Origin: Clostridia bacterium | GTDB lineage: Bacteria; Bacillota; Clostridia; Oscillospirales; CAG-272 | Direction of reading: 5' to 3' | Length of the DNA stretch: 50,188 nt | Assembly (NCBI GenBank): GCA_017621475.1 | Contig: JAGATA010000035.1 | Location: 1 to 50,188 of the forward strand | In this document: positions 35,236 through 43,935 of the stretch, in pieces | Layout of the letters: every line of letters begins with the position of its first letter | Position numbering within the stretch: position 1 is the stretch's first letter | Position numbers and translations under genes: made by a program | The notes under the pieces: generated by a model | Databases searched by the model: none | What the model was told of the DNA's origin: nothing | Seen by the model: only the letters and a program-made list of their open reading frames with translations

Positions 35236-36341
35236 ACGAGCACCTCCTTATCCCCGTCAAATTCGATTATCTTTTTTGTTTTGGGAAGCACGCTTCCCTT
35301 TTTGCAAACGTAAACGCGGAATCCGTTATCGCGGTAGAACGCCGCCGCTTTTTCAAGCGCGGGAATGTCGGCACCCTCGGAATAAAGCATAACTATATCC
35401 GCATCGTAGCCGTTTTCGCTCTCTCTGTAAAGGTCGATAAGGTCAAGGTAGAGCGCAAAGCCGCACGCACCCACATTCTTGCCCATTTTCGCAAGAAGGT
35501 TATCGTATCTGCCGCCGGAAAGCACGCTGCGCGGAATGCCGTGAACAAATCCCTGGAACACGATGCCGTTATAATAGTTCATATCGTTTACAATGGAAAA
35601 ATCTATATTGATGGAAGCGCGGGGGAGAGTTTCGAATATAACTTTAAGCTCCTCGTATGCTTTTTCGGTTTCTTCGCAAACGGAAAAAGCGGAAAGAGCA
35701 GGAAGCTCTCCGTGAACGCTTGCAAGCTCCGCTATTTTGGAAGCGCCATCTGCGGGAACGCCGTCCGCGGTGCAAGCGGCGAAAATGCCTTCGCCGTCCT
35801 TTTTGCCAAGGCATTCAAGCACTTCTGCTTTAGCGCTTTCGGAAACTCCGTAATGGTTAAACAGTGCATTCACAAAGCCCATATGAGAAATATCAAGTGA
35901 GTATGCAAACTCACCGTCGCGCGCGAAAGCTGTCTTTGCTATCTGCTTTACGCTCATAGCGGCAAGGCGCACCACCTCATATTCGGCGTAAATATCTATA
36001 TCTCCGAGATATTCAATGCCCATCTGAGGAATTTCTTTATATTCGTGTATATTATGCGATGCACGATATACGTTTTCGTTATAATAAACCTTTGTGTTTT
36101 CGTCGGTCTTCGCGTTTTTCGCGATGGAAAGGGTTATGTCCGGCTTGAGCGCAAGCAGGCTTCCGTCAAGATCGTTAAAGGAAATTATGTTTTGTGTTGT
36201 AAGAAATTTTTTATACTCCATATAAAAAGCATATTCTTCAAACTTGCTCATTTTGAAGCGGCGATAGCCGTACTTTTCATAAATATCGCGAAGTTTATAT
36301 ATTATTTCTTCGCTTTCCGTGAATATTTTCATCGTTTTCAT
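35232..36341 (-). CDS. hisZ: ATP phosphoribosyltransferase regulatory subunit
   Basis: A 369-residue paralogue of histidyl-tRNA synthetase that forms a hetero-octamer with short HisG and carries histidine feedback. It has the class II synthetase-like LRDIYEKYGYRRFKMSKFE, LDGSLLALKPDITLSIAK and SGGRYDNLLAKMG motifs but no anticodon-binding domain, which separates it from HisS. The ATG at 36332 has GAGAG nine bases upstream; the ATG at 36341 overlaps that site, so the protein may be three residues shorter. First gene of the his operon. Confidence 0.93.
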   Translation of the reverse strand: MKTMKIFTESEEIIYKLRDIYEKYGYRRFKMSKFEEYAFYMEYKKFLTTQNIISFNDLDGSLLALKPDITLSIAKNAKTDENTKVYYNENVYRASHNIHEYKEIPQMGIEYLGDIDIYAEYEVVRLAAMSVKQIAKTAFARDGEFAYSLDISHMGFVNALFNHYGVSESAKAEVLECLGKKDGEGIFAACTADGVPADGASKIAELASVHGELPALSAFSVCEETEKAYEELKVIFETLPRASINIDFSIVNDMNYYNGIVFQGFVHGIPRSVLSGGRYDNLLAKMGKNVGACGFALYLDLIDLYRESENGYDADIVMLYSEGADIPALEKAAAFYRDNGFRVYVCKKGSVLPKTKKIIEFDGDKEVLV

Positions 36342-36376
36342 CTCTCTTCAAATGGGATTTATTTATATAATGATGT

Positions 36377-36405
36377 ATTATATCACGCATTTTTCCGTTT
36401 TTCAA
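36377..36405 (-). promoter_or_regulatory. Promoter of the his operon
   Basis: TTGAAA at 36400-36405 and TATAAT at 36377-36382 on the minus strand, 17 bases apart. The leader to hisZ is only about 30 bases, too short for a T-box, so no RNA control of his is visible here. Confidence 0.82.
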
Positions 36406-36528
36406 TAAGATTTGTGTATGTTACTGAATTTTTATACAAGAAAATGAAGCGAAAGAAAACAAAATTCCTTCTTTACCACAGGTTGAGTGGTAAAACGCCG
36501 TATTTTTTTAAAAGGTGCAATTCCGCAC

Positions 36529-36557
36529 TTGACAAAGCGGCGTTTGCACGTTATAAT
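36529..36557 (+). promoter_or_regulatory. Promoter of folT-folC
   Basis: Perfect TTGACA (36529-36534) and TATAAT (36552-36557) with 17-base spacing, on the plus strand, divergent from the his promoter. Confidence 0.9.
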
Positions 36558-36578
36558 TACAGTATCTAAAATATAAAC

Positions 36579-36675
36579 TGAAGAGTAAAAACGCGGGCGT
36601 CAAGTGCCAATGGGACGGGGAGTTGCCGGTTGGACGAAAGCTTTTGCTGCGGTTCGTGTTTTGCATCCCGCTTCG
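36579..36675 (+). promoter_or_regulatory. THF riboswitch
   Basis: GAAGAGTAAAAACGCGGGCG, TCAAGTGCC, AATGGGACGGGGAGTTGCCGG, GGACGAAAGC, GCTGCGGTTCG and TTGCATCCCGCTTC follow the order of the tetrahydrofolate riboswitch consensus, including the paired ends GAAG/CTTC and the GGGA/TCCC stem. It precedes a folate ECF transporter, the standard target. Binding of reduced folates should turn the genes off. Confidence 0.9.
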
Positions 36676-36710
36676 TAAGGTAAAAGGAATTTTACGCCGC
36701 AAAGGCGGCG

Positions 36711-36755
36711 AAGATCCTCCTTTCCCTTGCTAATAGCAGGGAAAGGAGGATCTTT
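36711..36755 (+). terminator. Riboswitch expression platform that hides the folT ribosome site
   Basis: AAGATCCTCCTTTCCCT at 36711-36727 pairs with AGGGAAAGGAGGATCTT at about 36737-36753, a stem of about 19 bp with one bulge, followed by TTT and then ATG at 36758. The 3' arm contains the folT GGAGG. It could terminate transcription, block translation or both. Confidence 0.8.
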
Positions 36756-36757
36756 TT

Positions 36758-37345
36758 ATGAACAACAAACAAGAAAACAAAAGAAGCCCCATAGGGCACG
36801 CGGGCATCGCCCTTTTCGGGAACATCCGCGTTATGGCGGTAGCGGCGCTGCTCACAGCGCTTTCCATAGTGCTGGGCAAATACCTTGCCGTGAACGTGAC
36901 GGATTCTTTGCGCATAAGCTTTGAAAATCTACCAATACTTATGGCTGGGCTTTTCTTCGGCCCGCTTATCGGCGGTGTCGTTGGTGCGGCGGCGGATATG
37001 ATAGGCTGTTTTTTGGTGGGCTACTCTATCAACCCCATCATCACGCTCGGCGCGTTCCTTATCGGTGTTATCTCCGGTATCATTGGAATGTACGCTTTCC
37101 CCGGCAAAGAGAATTGGCGCGCAACCCCCCGCGTGTTTTTGCCCGTTGCCCTTTCCCACATCATCTGCTCTATGGGTATAAAATCCCTCGGCATGATAGT
37201 CTATTTCGACACCCCTTGGGAAATCCTTATTATGCGCGTGCCGATATATATCTTCACGGCGGCGGTGGAGGGTTACCTTATAATGCTCCTTTTCCGCAAC
37301 AGGAATTTTTCCGGGCTGCTTTCAAGAATAATAAACAAAAGTTAA
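36758..37345 (+). CDS. folT: Folate ECF transporter substrate-specific component
   Basis: A 195-residue S-component that binds folate and works with the shared ECF module (EcfA, EcfA', EcfT), which is not in this window. It has about six membrane helices, the conserved Ala-rich VMAVAALLTALSIVLGKYLAV helix 1 that docks to EcfT, SLRISFENLPILMAGLFFGP and GAAADMIGCFLVGYSINPIIT. THF riboswitch upstream and folC downstream (27 bp) confirm folate. Its ribosome site is inside the riboswitch hairpin. Confidence 0.92.
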   Translation: MNNKQENKRSPIGHAGIALFGNIRVMAVAALLTALSIVLGKYLAVNVTDSLRISFENLPILMAGLFFGPLIGGVVGAAADMIGCFLVGYSINPIITLGAFLIGVISGIIGMYAFPGKENWRATPRVFLPVALSHIICSMGIKSLGMIVYFDTPWEILIMRVPIYIFTAAVEGYLIMLLFRNRNFSGLLSRIINKS

Positions 37346-37372
37346 AACAAATTGCCAAAAGAAGGTGCAAAT

Positions 37373-38710
37373 ATGACATATACAGAAGCTCTTGAATATA
37401 TTCACTCCGTCTGCTGGAAGGGCAGCCGCCTGGGGCTTTCTAGAACAGAAGAACTTATGAAAAAGCTGGGAGATCCGCAGGACAGCCTTCGCTTCATCCA
37501 CGTTGCCGGCACAAACGGCAAAGGCTCCACAAGTGCTATGACAGCATCCGTCCTTGCCGCCGCAGGCTACAAGGTTGGCCTTTACACCTCCCCGTTTATC
37601 GTGCGCTTTAACGAGCGTATGCAGATAAACGGTTGCGATATTTCCGACGAGGAGCTTGCAAGCGTTACGGAATACGTCCGTCCCTTCGCAGACAGCATGG
37701 AGGATTCCCCCACGGAATTTGAGCTTATCACGGCTATCGCGTTCGTATATTTTAAAAATCACGGGTGCGACTTTGTCGTTCTCGAAGCGGGAATGGGCGG
37801 CAGACTTGATTCCACAAATATAATAAAAGCGCACAGCGTTGCCGTTGCCGTTATCACGGGTATCGCTATGGACCACACAGCGTTCCTCGGTGACACAGCG
37901 GAAAAGATTGCCGCAGAAAAAGCAGGCATCATCAAAGAGGGCGTTCCCATCATCTTCGGAGGCGCGCACACTCCCGTCGGCGCAAAGGAAGGCGAATGTG
38001 AGGTAGACCCTGCGTCCTGCGCCGCAGTTATCCGCGCAAAAGCGGAAGAGATGAACGCACCGTATATCGAAACGGACTATACCCGTCTTTCGAACGTAAA
38101 AACGGATATGTTCGGTGCGGATTTTGATTTTGAAGAAATAAAGGGGTTGCACATCCCCTTGGCAGGAATTTACCAGCCATACAACGCCGCAACTGTGCTT
38201 ACAATACTCGAAACACTCGCCAAGGGCGGCACAAATATCCCCGCGGATGCAATAAAGCGCGGTCTTGCCGCGGTAAAATGGCCCGGCAGATTTGAAATAC
38301 TCTGCCGCGATCCGCTTATCATATCCGACGGCGGCCACAACCCCGAGGGTATAGACGCGGCTGTTGCAAGCGCAAAAACTTACTTCAAGAATGAAAAGAT
38401 ATATCTTCTCTCCGGCGTTATGGCGGATAAGGATTACCGCCATATGGCGCGCCGTATGAGCGAGGTCGCTTGCCGCGCCTTCACCGTGCGACCCAACAAC
38501 TCCCGTGCGCTCGCCGCGGACGAATACGCAAAAGTATTCGAAGACGATGGCATCCCCTCCGAAGGCTTTGCCACGGTAAAAGAAGCCGTTTTGGCCGCCG
38601 CACGCGCGTGCCGTGAAAACGGCAAGGCACTCCTCTGCCTAGGCTCGCTCTATATGTACGGCGAAGTCCGCGCGGCTGTGGAAGAATACAAAGCGCAAAA
38701 TGATAAATAA
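37373..38710 (+). CDS. folC: Folylpolyglutamate synthase / dihydrofolate synthase
   Basis: It adds glutamates to folates, trapping them in the cell after uptake by FolT; some members also make dihydrofolate. The 445-residue Mur-ligase-type protein has the P-loop HVAGTNGKGSTS, SPFIVRFNERMQING, GGRLDSTN, GITGIAMDH and WPGRFE, SDGGHNPEG. The frame is open to a TTG at 37352, but the ATG at 37373 has AGAAGG seven bases before it. The following ORF starts 11 bases before its stop. Confidence 0.94.
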   Translation: MTYTEALEYIHSVCWKGSRLGLSRTEELMKKLGDPQDSLRFIHVAGTNGKGSTSAMTASVLAAAGYKVGLYTSPFIVRFNERMQINGCDISDEELASVTEYVRPFADSMEDSPTEFELITAIAFVYFKNHGCDFVVLEAGMGGRLDSTNIIKAHSVAVAVITGIAMDHTAFLGDTAEKIAAEKAGIIKEGVPIIFGGAHTPVGAKEGECEVDPASCAAVIRAKAEEMNAPYIETDYTRLSNVKTDMFGADFDFEEIKGLHIPLAGIYQPYNAATVLTILETLAKGGTNIPADAIKRGLAAVKWPGRFEILCRDPLIISDGGHNPEGIDAAVASAKTYFKNEKIYLLSGVMADKDYRHMARRMSEVACRAFTVRPNNSRALAADEYAKVFEDDGIPSEGFATVKEAVLAAARACRENGKALLCLGSLYMYGEVRAAVEEYKAQNDK

Positions 38711-39359
38711 AGAAGCAAACAAGCGCGTAAACCGCGAGCTTGACAAGCTCTATAAAAGCTGTGCTTCCGAGTTTTTATCGGAATGGAGCCGCGCGTTCAC
38801 GGATACAGCCCCCGAAAGCATCAACAATTTCGGCATTGTTGACGGGGAAAAGTATGACGCGGATAACGGCGTTCTTTTCATCGGCAAGGAAACGAATAAT
38901 TTTTCCCACTCGCAATACCGCGATTGGCTCTTTTGGCTCTCGCGCCAAAGCTCCCTTCGCGGCACGAACATAACGCCGAATATGTGGTATAACGTGGGGC
39001 GTTGGGCTTACCTTTCGAAGCATCCCGAAAAAGACGTGCAGAATATTGCCGCATTAAAAGCAGATGCTTTAAAGTTTATCGGGACGATAGCTTTTACAAA
39101 CGTAAACAAAGTATATGGTAAAAGCCAAAGTAAGGAAGAATATTACCGCGTGGCAACATCTGATATTGCAGGCAGCGTTCTGCGGCAGGAAATAGAGATA
39201 ATAAAACCGAAAATGATAGTTTGCTGCGGCACGGGGGATATATTTTTGCGCCACGTCCCCATTTTTAGCGGCAAGATAATTTTTATGCCGCACCCCGGCG
39301 CAAGAAAAAACACGCAAGCGATGCTTTGCGAGCTTAAAAAGCAATTAAAGAAAAAATGA
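38700..39359 (+). CDS. Uncharacterised protein, possibly of the uracil-DNA glycosylase fold
   Basis: A 219-residue ORF that overlaps folC by 11 bases in another frame, suggesting coupling. I do not recognise it with certainty. Residues about 58-66 (VLFIGKETN) after a strand, a central YNVGRWAYLSKHPE, IVCCGTGDIFLRH, and MPHPGARKNTQAML near the end resemble the spacing of UDG-superfamily proteins, whose second catalytic motif also begins with His-Pro. The usual GxDP-type first motif is not clear, so activity is doubtful. It is soluble, with no signal. Its stop codon lies in the left inverted repeat of the 39352-39755 element. Confidence 0.6.
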   Translation: MINKEANKRVNRELDKLYKSCASEFLSEWSRAFTDTAPESINNFGIVDGEKYDADNGVLFIGKETNNFSHSQYRDWLFWLSRQSSLRGTNITPNMWYNVGRWAYLSKHPEKDVQNIAALKADALKFIGTIAFTNVNKVYGKSQSKEEYYRVATSDIAGSVLRQEIEIIKPKMIVCCGTGDIFLRHVPIFSGKIIFMPHPGARKNTQAMLCELKKQLKKK

Positions 39360-39755
39360 CAGAGAAAGAGACGTGCTCTTAAGGACAGTTTCTGAAGTGC
39401 AACAGAATATGTCACCTACAGACAGGAGGATAGATGATGCTTTACGCTCTCTGTCCTCTTTGTTTATCTATCGGACGGCGAAAAGAGCCTCCCTTGTGCA
39501 AAGGGAGGTGGCACGGCTTGCCGTGACGGAGGGATTGTAAAAAGCTAAAATCACTCTAAAACAATCCCTCAGCCGCCTTCGGCGTCAGCTCCCCTTACAC
39601 AAGGGAGCCTTTTTATGTTCACCTATAGCTTATCAAAATTCCTGACAAGCACTGCATTTGTGTCCACAAATGCAAAATACGGCATACCTCTTTCGAGATA
39701 TACCGTATTTGAAAAACTGTCCTTTAGAATGACACTCTAATCCTCTGTCATTTTT
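39352..39755. repeat. 404-bp nested inverted-repeat element
   Basis: Outer arms AAAAATGACAGAG (39352-39364) and CTCTGTCATTTTT (39743-39755) are perfect 13-bp complements. Inner arms AAGGACAGTTT (39381-39391) and AAACTGTCCTT (39714-39724) are perfect 11-bp complements. Further in are GCATTTGT/ACAAATGC, AATACGG/CCGTATT and a copy of repeat R1. It exactly fills the gap between the 38700 and 39759 genes and supplies the stop codon of the first. No ORF of note lies inside. It resembles a MITE, but no target duplication was seen. Confidence 0.7.
39487..39609. repeat. Intergenic repeat family R1, copy 3
   Basis: GCCTCCCTTGTGCAAAGGGAGG, GGCACGGCTTGCCGTGACGG and AGGGATTGT, then ACAATCCCTCAGCCG and CAGCTCCCCTTACACAAGGGAGCC. 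It lies inside the 39352-39755 element. Confidence 0.7.
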
Positions 39756-39758
39756 GCT

Positions 39759-40589
39759 TTAAACTATTCTGTCAACGCTTTTTTTGTATCCCGTTGGGGA
39801 GATGCCGTATTTTTTGCTGAAAAGGCCGCTGAAATAGAACTGGTTTTCGTATCCCACAGCGGCGGAAACTTCTCCGACGGAAAGGGACGTCAGCACGAAC
39901 ATAGCGCGCGCACGGCGAAGACGCTCCGCTATTATATAATCCTTGGGCGAATGTCTTATCACCTTTTTGAACTCCCTGTAAAAAGAGTCGGGCGAAAGAC
40001 CTGCGATACCTGCAAGCGTTTCCTGCATAATGTTTTCCGCAAGGTGCGCGCCGATGTGCGAAAGCACATCCGAAAGGGGCGCAAAGCCGTTCATAACCGC
40101 ATCCACCGTTTTAAGCGGAACACTGTTCTGCGTGATATAGGAAACTGCGGAGTATATAAGAGATACCGTTTTAACGGCGTTTTCAAGTCTTGTGCTGGTA
40201 AATTCGTTTTCCGCACGCATAGCCGCAATATCGCGGCATATGCCGAAGATGCTGCTGTCCGCACCGAAAAAGAGCGGGTAATCGAAAAGAGAAAGTATGC
40301 GAAGCACCGTAAAGATCCTTGCTTCAAAACCAACGTAAACAAGCAGGCTTTCTTCCCTTGCCTCTATTCTGTATTCCGTATCACAAGGAACGAGGACAGA
40401 TTCACCTTTCGAAAGCAAGAACTGCTCCTCCCCTACAGTAATGGCAGCACTGCCGTTTTCCACGCACAAAAACATTTCAAAGGGCAGTTTTGTACCGCTG
40501 AATTCGCTGTCGCGCTCATATTCCGCACTTCCCGCACAGGCGTATGTAATACTTATATTGTTTTCGGGTTTTGCCTCTCTCCATTTCAT
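39759..40589 (-). CDS. AraC family transcriptional regulator
   Basis: A 276-residue regulator with an N-terminal cupin-like sensor (about 20-110; VENGSAAITVGEEQFLLSKGESVLVP) and a C-terminal pair of helix-turn-helix motifs (about 185-272; LAGIAGLSPDSFYREFKKVIRHSPKDYIIAERLRRARAMF, VGEVSAAVGYENQFYFSGLFSKKYGISPTGYKK). The sensor suggests a sugar or other small ligand. The ribosome site is weak (AAAGG at 12 bases). No obvious target operon is adjacent: the neighbour is a lipoprotein gene. Confidence 0.88.
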   Translation of the reverse strand: MKWREAKPENNISITYACAGSAEYERDSEFSGTKLPFEMFLCVENGSAAITVGEEQFLLSKGESVLVPCDTEYRIEAREESLLVYVGFEARIFTVLRILSLFDYPLFFGADSSIFGICRDIAAMRAENEFTSTRLENAVKTVSLIYSAVSYITQNSVPLKTVDAVMNGFAPLSDVLSHIGAHLAENIMQETLAGIAGLSPDSFYREFKKVIRHSPKDYIIAERLRRARAMFVLTSLSVGEVSAAVGYENQFYFSGLFSKKYGISPTGYKKSVDRIV

Positions 40590-40707
40590 AGGGGGTCCCG
40601 CCTTTCATCTATTGCCGTATCTGACGCAAGAGTTATCAAAATCTGCGTTTTGTTTATTTTACCACATTATTCCCCAAATTACAAGAGAAAAAAGAAAAGC
40701 ACATAGC

Positions 40708-40735
40708 CAAAGGGCGCACGGAAGTGCGCCCTTTG
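40708..40735 (-). terminator. Hairpin after the 40739 lipoprotein gene
   Basis: CAAAGGGCGCAC-ggaa-GTGCGCCCTTTG, a perfect 12-bp stem three bases after the stop. The T-run on the minus strand is weak and begins about 16 bases later. Confidence 0.65.
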
Positions 40736-40738
40736 CCG

Positions 40739-41266
40739 TCACATCGGGTTTTCGGAGTATCTTACCGTAGCATCGCCCTGTGCGATGGAAGAAAACGCGC
40801 GGCAAAGCTTTTCCGTTTCCTCTCTCTCGTCCTTTACCGTGACTACGTATCTTCCGAAAAGCATAAAAGCCATATTTTCCGCAGGGTCGCAGGGCGCCCA
40901 ATCGTAATTTTCGTAAAGGTATGCGTAAAGCTGTTCGGCGCACGCCTCGTCCTTTGCCACTATCACGCAAAGGGTCTTTCCCATGGACACGGCCGAGGGG
41001 TAGAAAAGCGCGCCTTCAACGGCTTTTTCCTCAAATTCATTTTCCGCTATGCCTAGCATATAGCTGTTCTGGGCATCCACGCTCTGTTCAAGTACACGGG
41101 AAGAGTCCTCCCCTGCCGCATCGTATATACGGAAAGCCACCTCGTGCGCACCGCCATTAAGCGTATCTTGTTTCATCTGCTTGCCGCAGGAAACAAGCAC
41201 AAGAAGCACCAGCGCAAACGTAACGGCAAGAATTGCGCTTTTTTTATCGTTATCGTTGTAAAACAA
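40739..41266 (-). CDS. Uncharacterised lipoprotein, DUF4358-like
   Basis: A 175-residue lipoprotein with signal ending LVLVSC (Cys27). The mature part (SYMLGIAENEFEEKAVEGALFYPSAVSMGKTLCVIVAKDEACAEQLYAYLYE ... YVVTVKDEREETEKLCRAF) resembles DUF4358, a small family of Firmicute lipoproteins of unknown role. There is no in-frame ATG before the lipobox; the TTG at 41266 lies after GGAGGTG at good distance and is the likely start. It follows polA, from which a long hairpin separates it. Confidence 0.72.
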   Translation of the reverse strand: MFYNDNDKKSAILAVTFALVLLVLVSCGKQMKQDTLNGGAHEVAFRIYDAAGEDSSRVLEQSVDAQNSYMLGIAENEFEEKAVEGALFYPSAVSMGKTLCVIVAKDEACAEQLYAYLYENYDWAPCDPAENMAFMLFGRYVVTVKDEREETEKLCRAFSSIAQGDATVRYSENPM

Positions 41267-41281
41267 AAAACACCTCCGTTA

Positions 41282-41325
41282 GCGAAAAGAGGCTTATATG
41301 CAAAAGCAGATAAGCCCTTTCGTTT
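41282..41325 (-). promoter_or_regulatory. Long hairpin between polA and the lipoprotein gene
   Basis: On the minus strand CGAAAGGGCTTATCTGC pairs with GCATATAAGCCTCTTTTCG, a near-continuous stem around a TTTT loop. No T-run follows. It may be a partial terminator or processing site between polA and the lipoprotein gene. Confidence 0.5.
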
Positions 41326-41359
41326 ACTTTAGTGTTTTACTATTTTGTCGTTTTATGCC

Positions 41360-43885
41360 TTATTTTGCATCAAACCAAGTTTTACCTATGGCAACCTCCG
41401 CCGAAAGCTTCACGGGAAGCTGTATTGCGCTCTCCATTTCGGAAACGAGAAGTTCTTTTACTGCTTCGGCACAAGTTTCATTTGCCTCTATAATAAGTTC
41501 ATCGTGTACCTGCATAATAAGCTTTGCGTCATATCCGCCCTCGCGCATTTTGCGCTCCACGTTTACCATAGCAAGCTTGATTATATCCGCCGCACTTCCC
41601 TGTATGGGGCTGTTCATCGCAACACGCTCACCAAAAGCTACCTCCATCTTCTTTTTGGAGGAAAGCTCTTTTATATATCTTCTTCTGCCGAGAAGCGTTG
41701 TAACAAAGCCGTCTTTTTTCGCCTGTTCAACAATGTCGGAAAGATATTTTTCAACCATTGGATAGGTTTTAAGGTAGCCTGCGATGTATTCCTTTGCCGC
41801 CGCGAGGGAAATGTGCAGATCTCCCGCAAGGGAGAACGCGCCCATACCGTAAACTATGCCGAAGTTTATGGCTTTCGCCCTCTTGCGAAGCTCCATACTT
41901 ACCTCGTTTTCACCTACGCCGAAAACCTTCATAGCTGTGGATGTGTGTATATCCGCACCGCTTTCAAAGGCAGAGATCATTGCCTCATCACCCGATATTG
42001 CCGCAAGCAAGCGAAGCTCGATCTGCGAATAGTCCGCATCGATAAGGACGTAGCCGTCCTTTTCCGCAGCGAAGAATTTTCTCATCTCGCGCCCAAGCTC
42101 CGTCTTTATGGGGATATTTTGCAGGTTCGGCTCCGTAGAGGAAAGTCTGCCCGTAGCGGTAAGCGCCTGCTTGAACGAGGTGTGAACGCGTCCGCGCTCG
42201 TCCGCCGCGGCAAGAAGCCCGTCCGCATAAGTGCTTTTAAGCTTTGCTACCTTGCGGTACTCAAGAATCTCTCCGATAATGGGGTGATAGGGACGGAGCT
42301 TTTCCATAACCTCCGCGTCCGTGGAATAGCCGCTTTTCGTCTTTTTGAGCGCGGGAAGGCCGAGCACGTCGAAAAGAATGTGACCAAGCTGTTTTGGTGA
42401 GTTTATATTGAAGGTTTCCCCCGCAAGAAGATATATCTTCTCGCAATGCGCCTCTATCATTTCGGAAAGCTTTGCGGAAAACACCGACAGCTCCTGCGTA
42501 TTCACAAAAAAGCCCTCTTTTTCCATATTGAAAAGCACACGCGCAAGTGGAAATTCTATTTTACCGTAAAGATCGCATTGCCGGCTCTTTTCAAGCTCTT
42601 CGCAAAGCTCGCCGTAGAGCTTGTATATATAAAACGCCTTTTCTTCGTGGGAAGAAATCGTTTTTCCGTACAGACGCGAAACGAGCTTTTCGAGCGAGAA
42701 ATCGTTTTCTGAAACGGCGGCAACGTAAGCCATCAGCATAACGTCCTCAAGGCACGCGGAAAAATCACAACCATAGCGAGAGAGCGCGTGGTACGCCGCT
42801 TTTGCGTCGTGTACGATAAATGCGTAAGCCTTCTCCGAAAGGTAAGGAAGTGCGGCAGAAAGAGTATCCGCAAAAATCTCGTTTTCGCGGCAGAAATATA
42901 TTTTTTCCGTTTCAAAGTCAAATGATACAGCGTATTTTACGCCTTTTTCAAGGCTCGATACGTCTTTTTGAACAATAATGAAGTTTTCCTCTGCGCTTTC
43001 TGCCTCTGTTTCGGCTTCGGCGCTTTCCGCTCCGAATTTTTTGATAAATTTAGTAAATTCAAGCCTTGTGAAAAGCTCGAAAAGCTTAGCTTTATCCATA
43101 CCGCTGTAACGGAACGATTCAAAATCGCATCCCATATCCACGTCGCGCTTGATGGTTGCGAGGAATTTTGACATATACGCACTTTCCTTGCCGTCGATAA
43201 TCTTTGCCTTAGCGGCGGGAGCTATCTTTTTGTTCTCCGTGTCCGTATAAAGTTCGTCAAGGCTTCCGTATTCCGCAATAAGCTTGAAAGCGGTCTTTTC
43301 TCCTATTCCCTTTACACCGGGAATATTGTCGGAAGCGTCGCCCATAAGGGATTTTACGTCAACGTATTGGTCGGGACGAACGCCGTATTTTTCCTCGAAA
43401 GCCGCGCTGTCGAAAAGTATAGGCTCCGTGTTCGTTGCAAGGATAACGCGCGTTCTGTCCGAGATAAGCTGGAGGGAATCTCGGTCGCCGGTAAGAATAT
43501 ACACCTCCACGTCTCCCTCGGCTTCGCCGAGCGCGGCAAGCGTACCGAGAAGGTCATCCGCTTCAAAGCCCTCTTTTTCCACGCAGTGCGCGCCAAGCGC
43601 AGAAAGGCATTCCACGGCATAGGGGCGCTGCACGGCAAGCTCTTCCGGCATAGCGTGGCGGTTTGCCTTATAACCCGTATATGCAGTATGCCTGAAAGTA
43701 GGCGCTTTAAGGTCAAACGCAACAACAAAATAATCGGGGTGAAGTTCTTCAAAATGGCGGTTTATGATATTTATAGTCCCGTAAACGGCGTTTGTGGGGA
43801 GTCCGTCCGCCGTAGAAAGCGGACGCACGCCATAAAACGCGCGGTTAAGTATTGAGTTTCCATCAACGGCAAGAAGTTTTTTCAT
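41360..43885 (-). CDS. polA: DNA polymerase I
   Basis: An 841-residue enzyme for Okazaki fragment maturation and repair. N-terminal 5'-3' exonuclease (about 1-290; LLAVDGNSILNRAFYGV, EADDLLGTLA, GDRDSLQLI, VKGIGEKTA), a middle domain with a degenerate 3'-5' exonuclease (only SFDFETE survives; the ExoII site reads VHDAKAAYHAL, where the usual Asp is Ala), and the polymerase domain (LLIDADYSQIELR, RKRAKAINFGIVYGM, QVHDELIIE). Loss of proofreading is common in Firmicute and thermophile Pol I. The ribosome site is GGAGG. A palindrome lies just upstream. Confidence 0.95.
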   Translation of the reverse strand: MKKLLAVDGNSILNRAFYGVRPLSTADGLPTNAVYGTINIINRHFEELHPDYFVVAFDLKAPTFRHTAYTGYKANRHAMPEELAVQRPYAVECLSALGAHCVEKEGFEADDLLGTLAALGEAEGDVEVYILTGDRDSLQLISDRTRVILATNTEPILFDSAAFEEKYGVRPDQYVDVKSLMGDASDNIPGVKGIGEKTAFKLIAEYGSLDELYTDTENKKIAPAAKAKIIDGKESAYMSKFLATIKRDVDMGCDFESFRYSGMDKAKLFELFTRLEFTKFIKKFGAESAEAETEAESAEENFIIVQKDVSSLEKGVKYAVSFDFETEKIYFCRENEIFADTLSAALPYLSEKAYAFIVHDAKAAYHALSRYGCDFSACLEDVMLMAYVAAVSENDFSLEKLVSRLYGKTISSHEEKAFYIYKLYGELCEELEKSRQCDLYGKIEFPLARVLFNMEKEGFFVNTQELSVFSAKLSEMIEAHCEKIYLLAGETFNINSPKQLGHILFDVLGLPALKKTKSGYSTDAEVMEKLRPYHPIIGEILEYRKVAKLKSTYADGLLAAADERGRVHTSFKQALTATGRLSSTEPNLQNIPIKTELGREMRKFFAAEKDGYVLIDADYSQIELRLLAAISGDEAMISAFESGADIHTSTAMKVFGVGENEVSMELRKRAKAINFGIVYGMGAFSLAGDLHISLAAAKEYIAGYLKTYPMVEKYLSDIVEQAKKDGFVTTLLGRRRYIKELSSKKKMEVAFGERVAMNSPIQGSAADIIKLAMVNVERKMREGGYDAKLIMQVHDELIIEANETCAEAVKELLVSEMESAIQLPVKLSAEVAIGKTWFDAK

Positions 43886-43902
43886 ACGTTATCCTCCGCA
43901 GG

Positions 43903-43935
43903 GGTAATATAATTTTGTAACATAATTATATTACC
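43903..43935 (-). promoter_or_regulatory. 12-bp palindrome upstream of polA
   Basis: GGTAATATAATT (43903-43914) and AATTATATTACC (43924-43935) are perfect inverted arms around a nine-base loop, 18 bases before the polA start. It probably overlaps the promoter and could bind a dimeric regulator or form an RNA hairpin next to the ribosome site. Confidence 0.5.
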
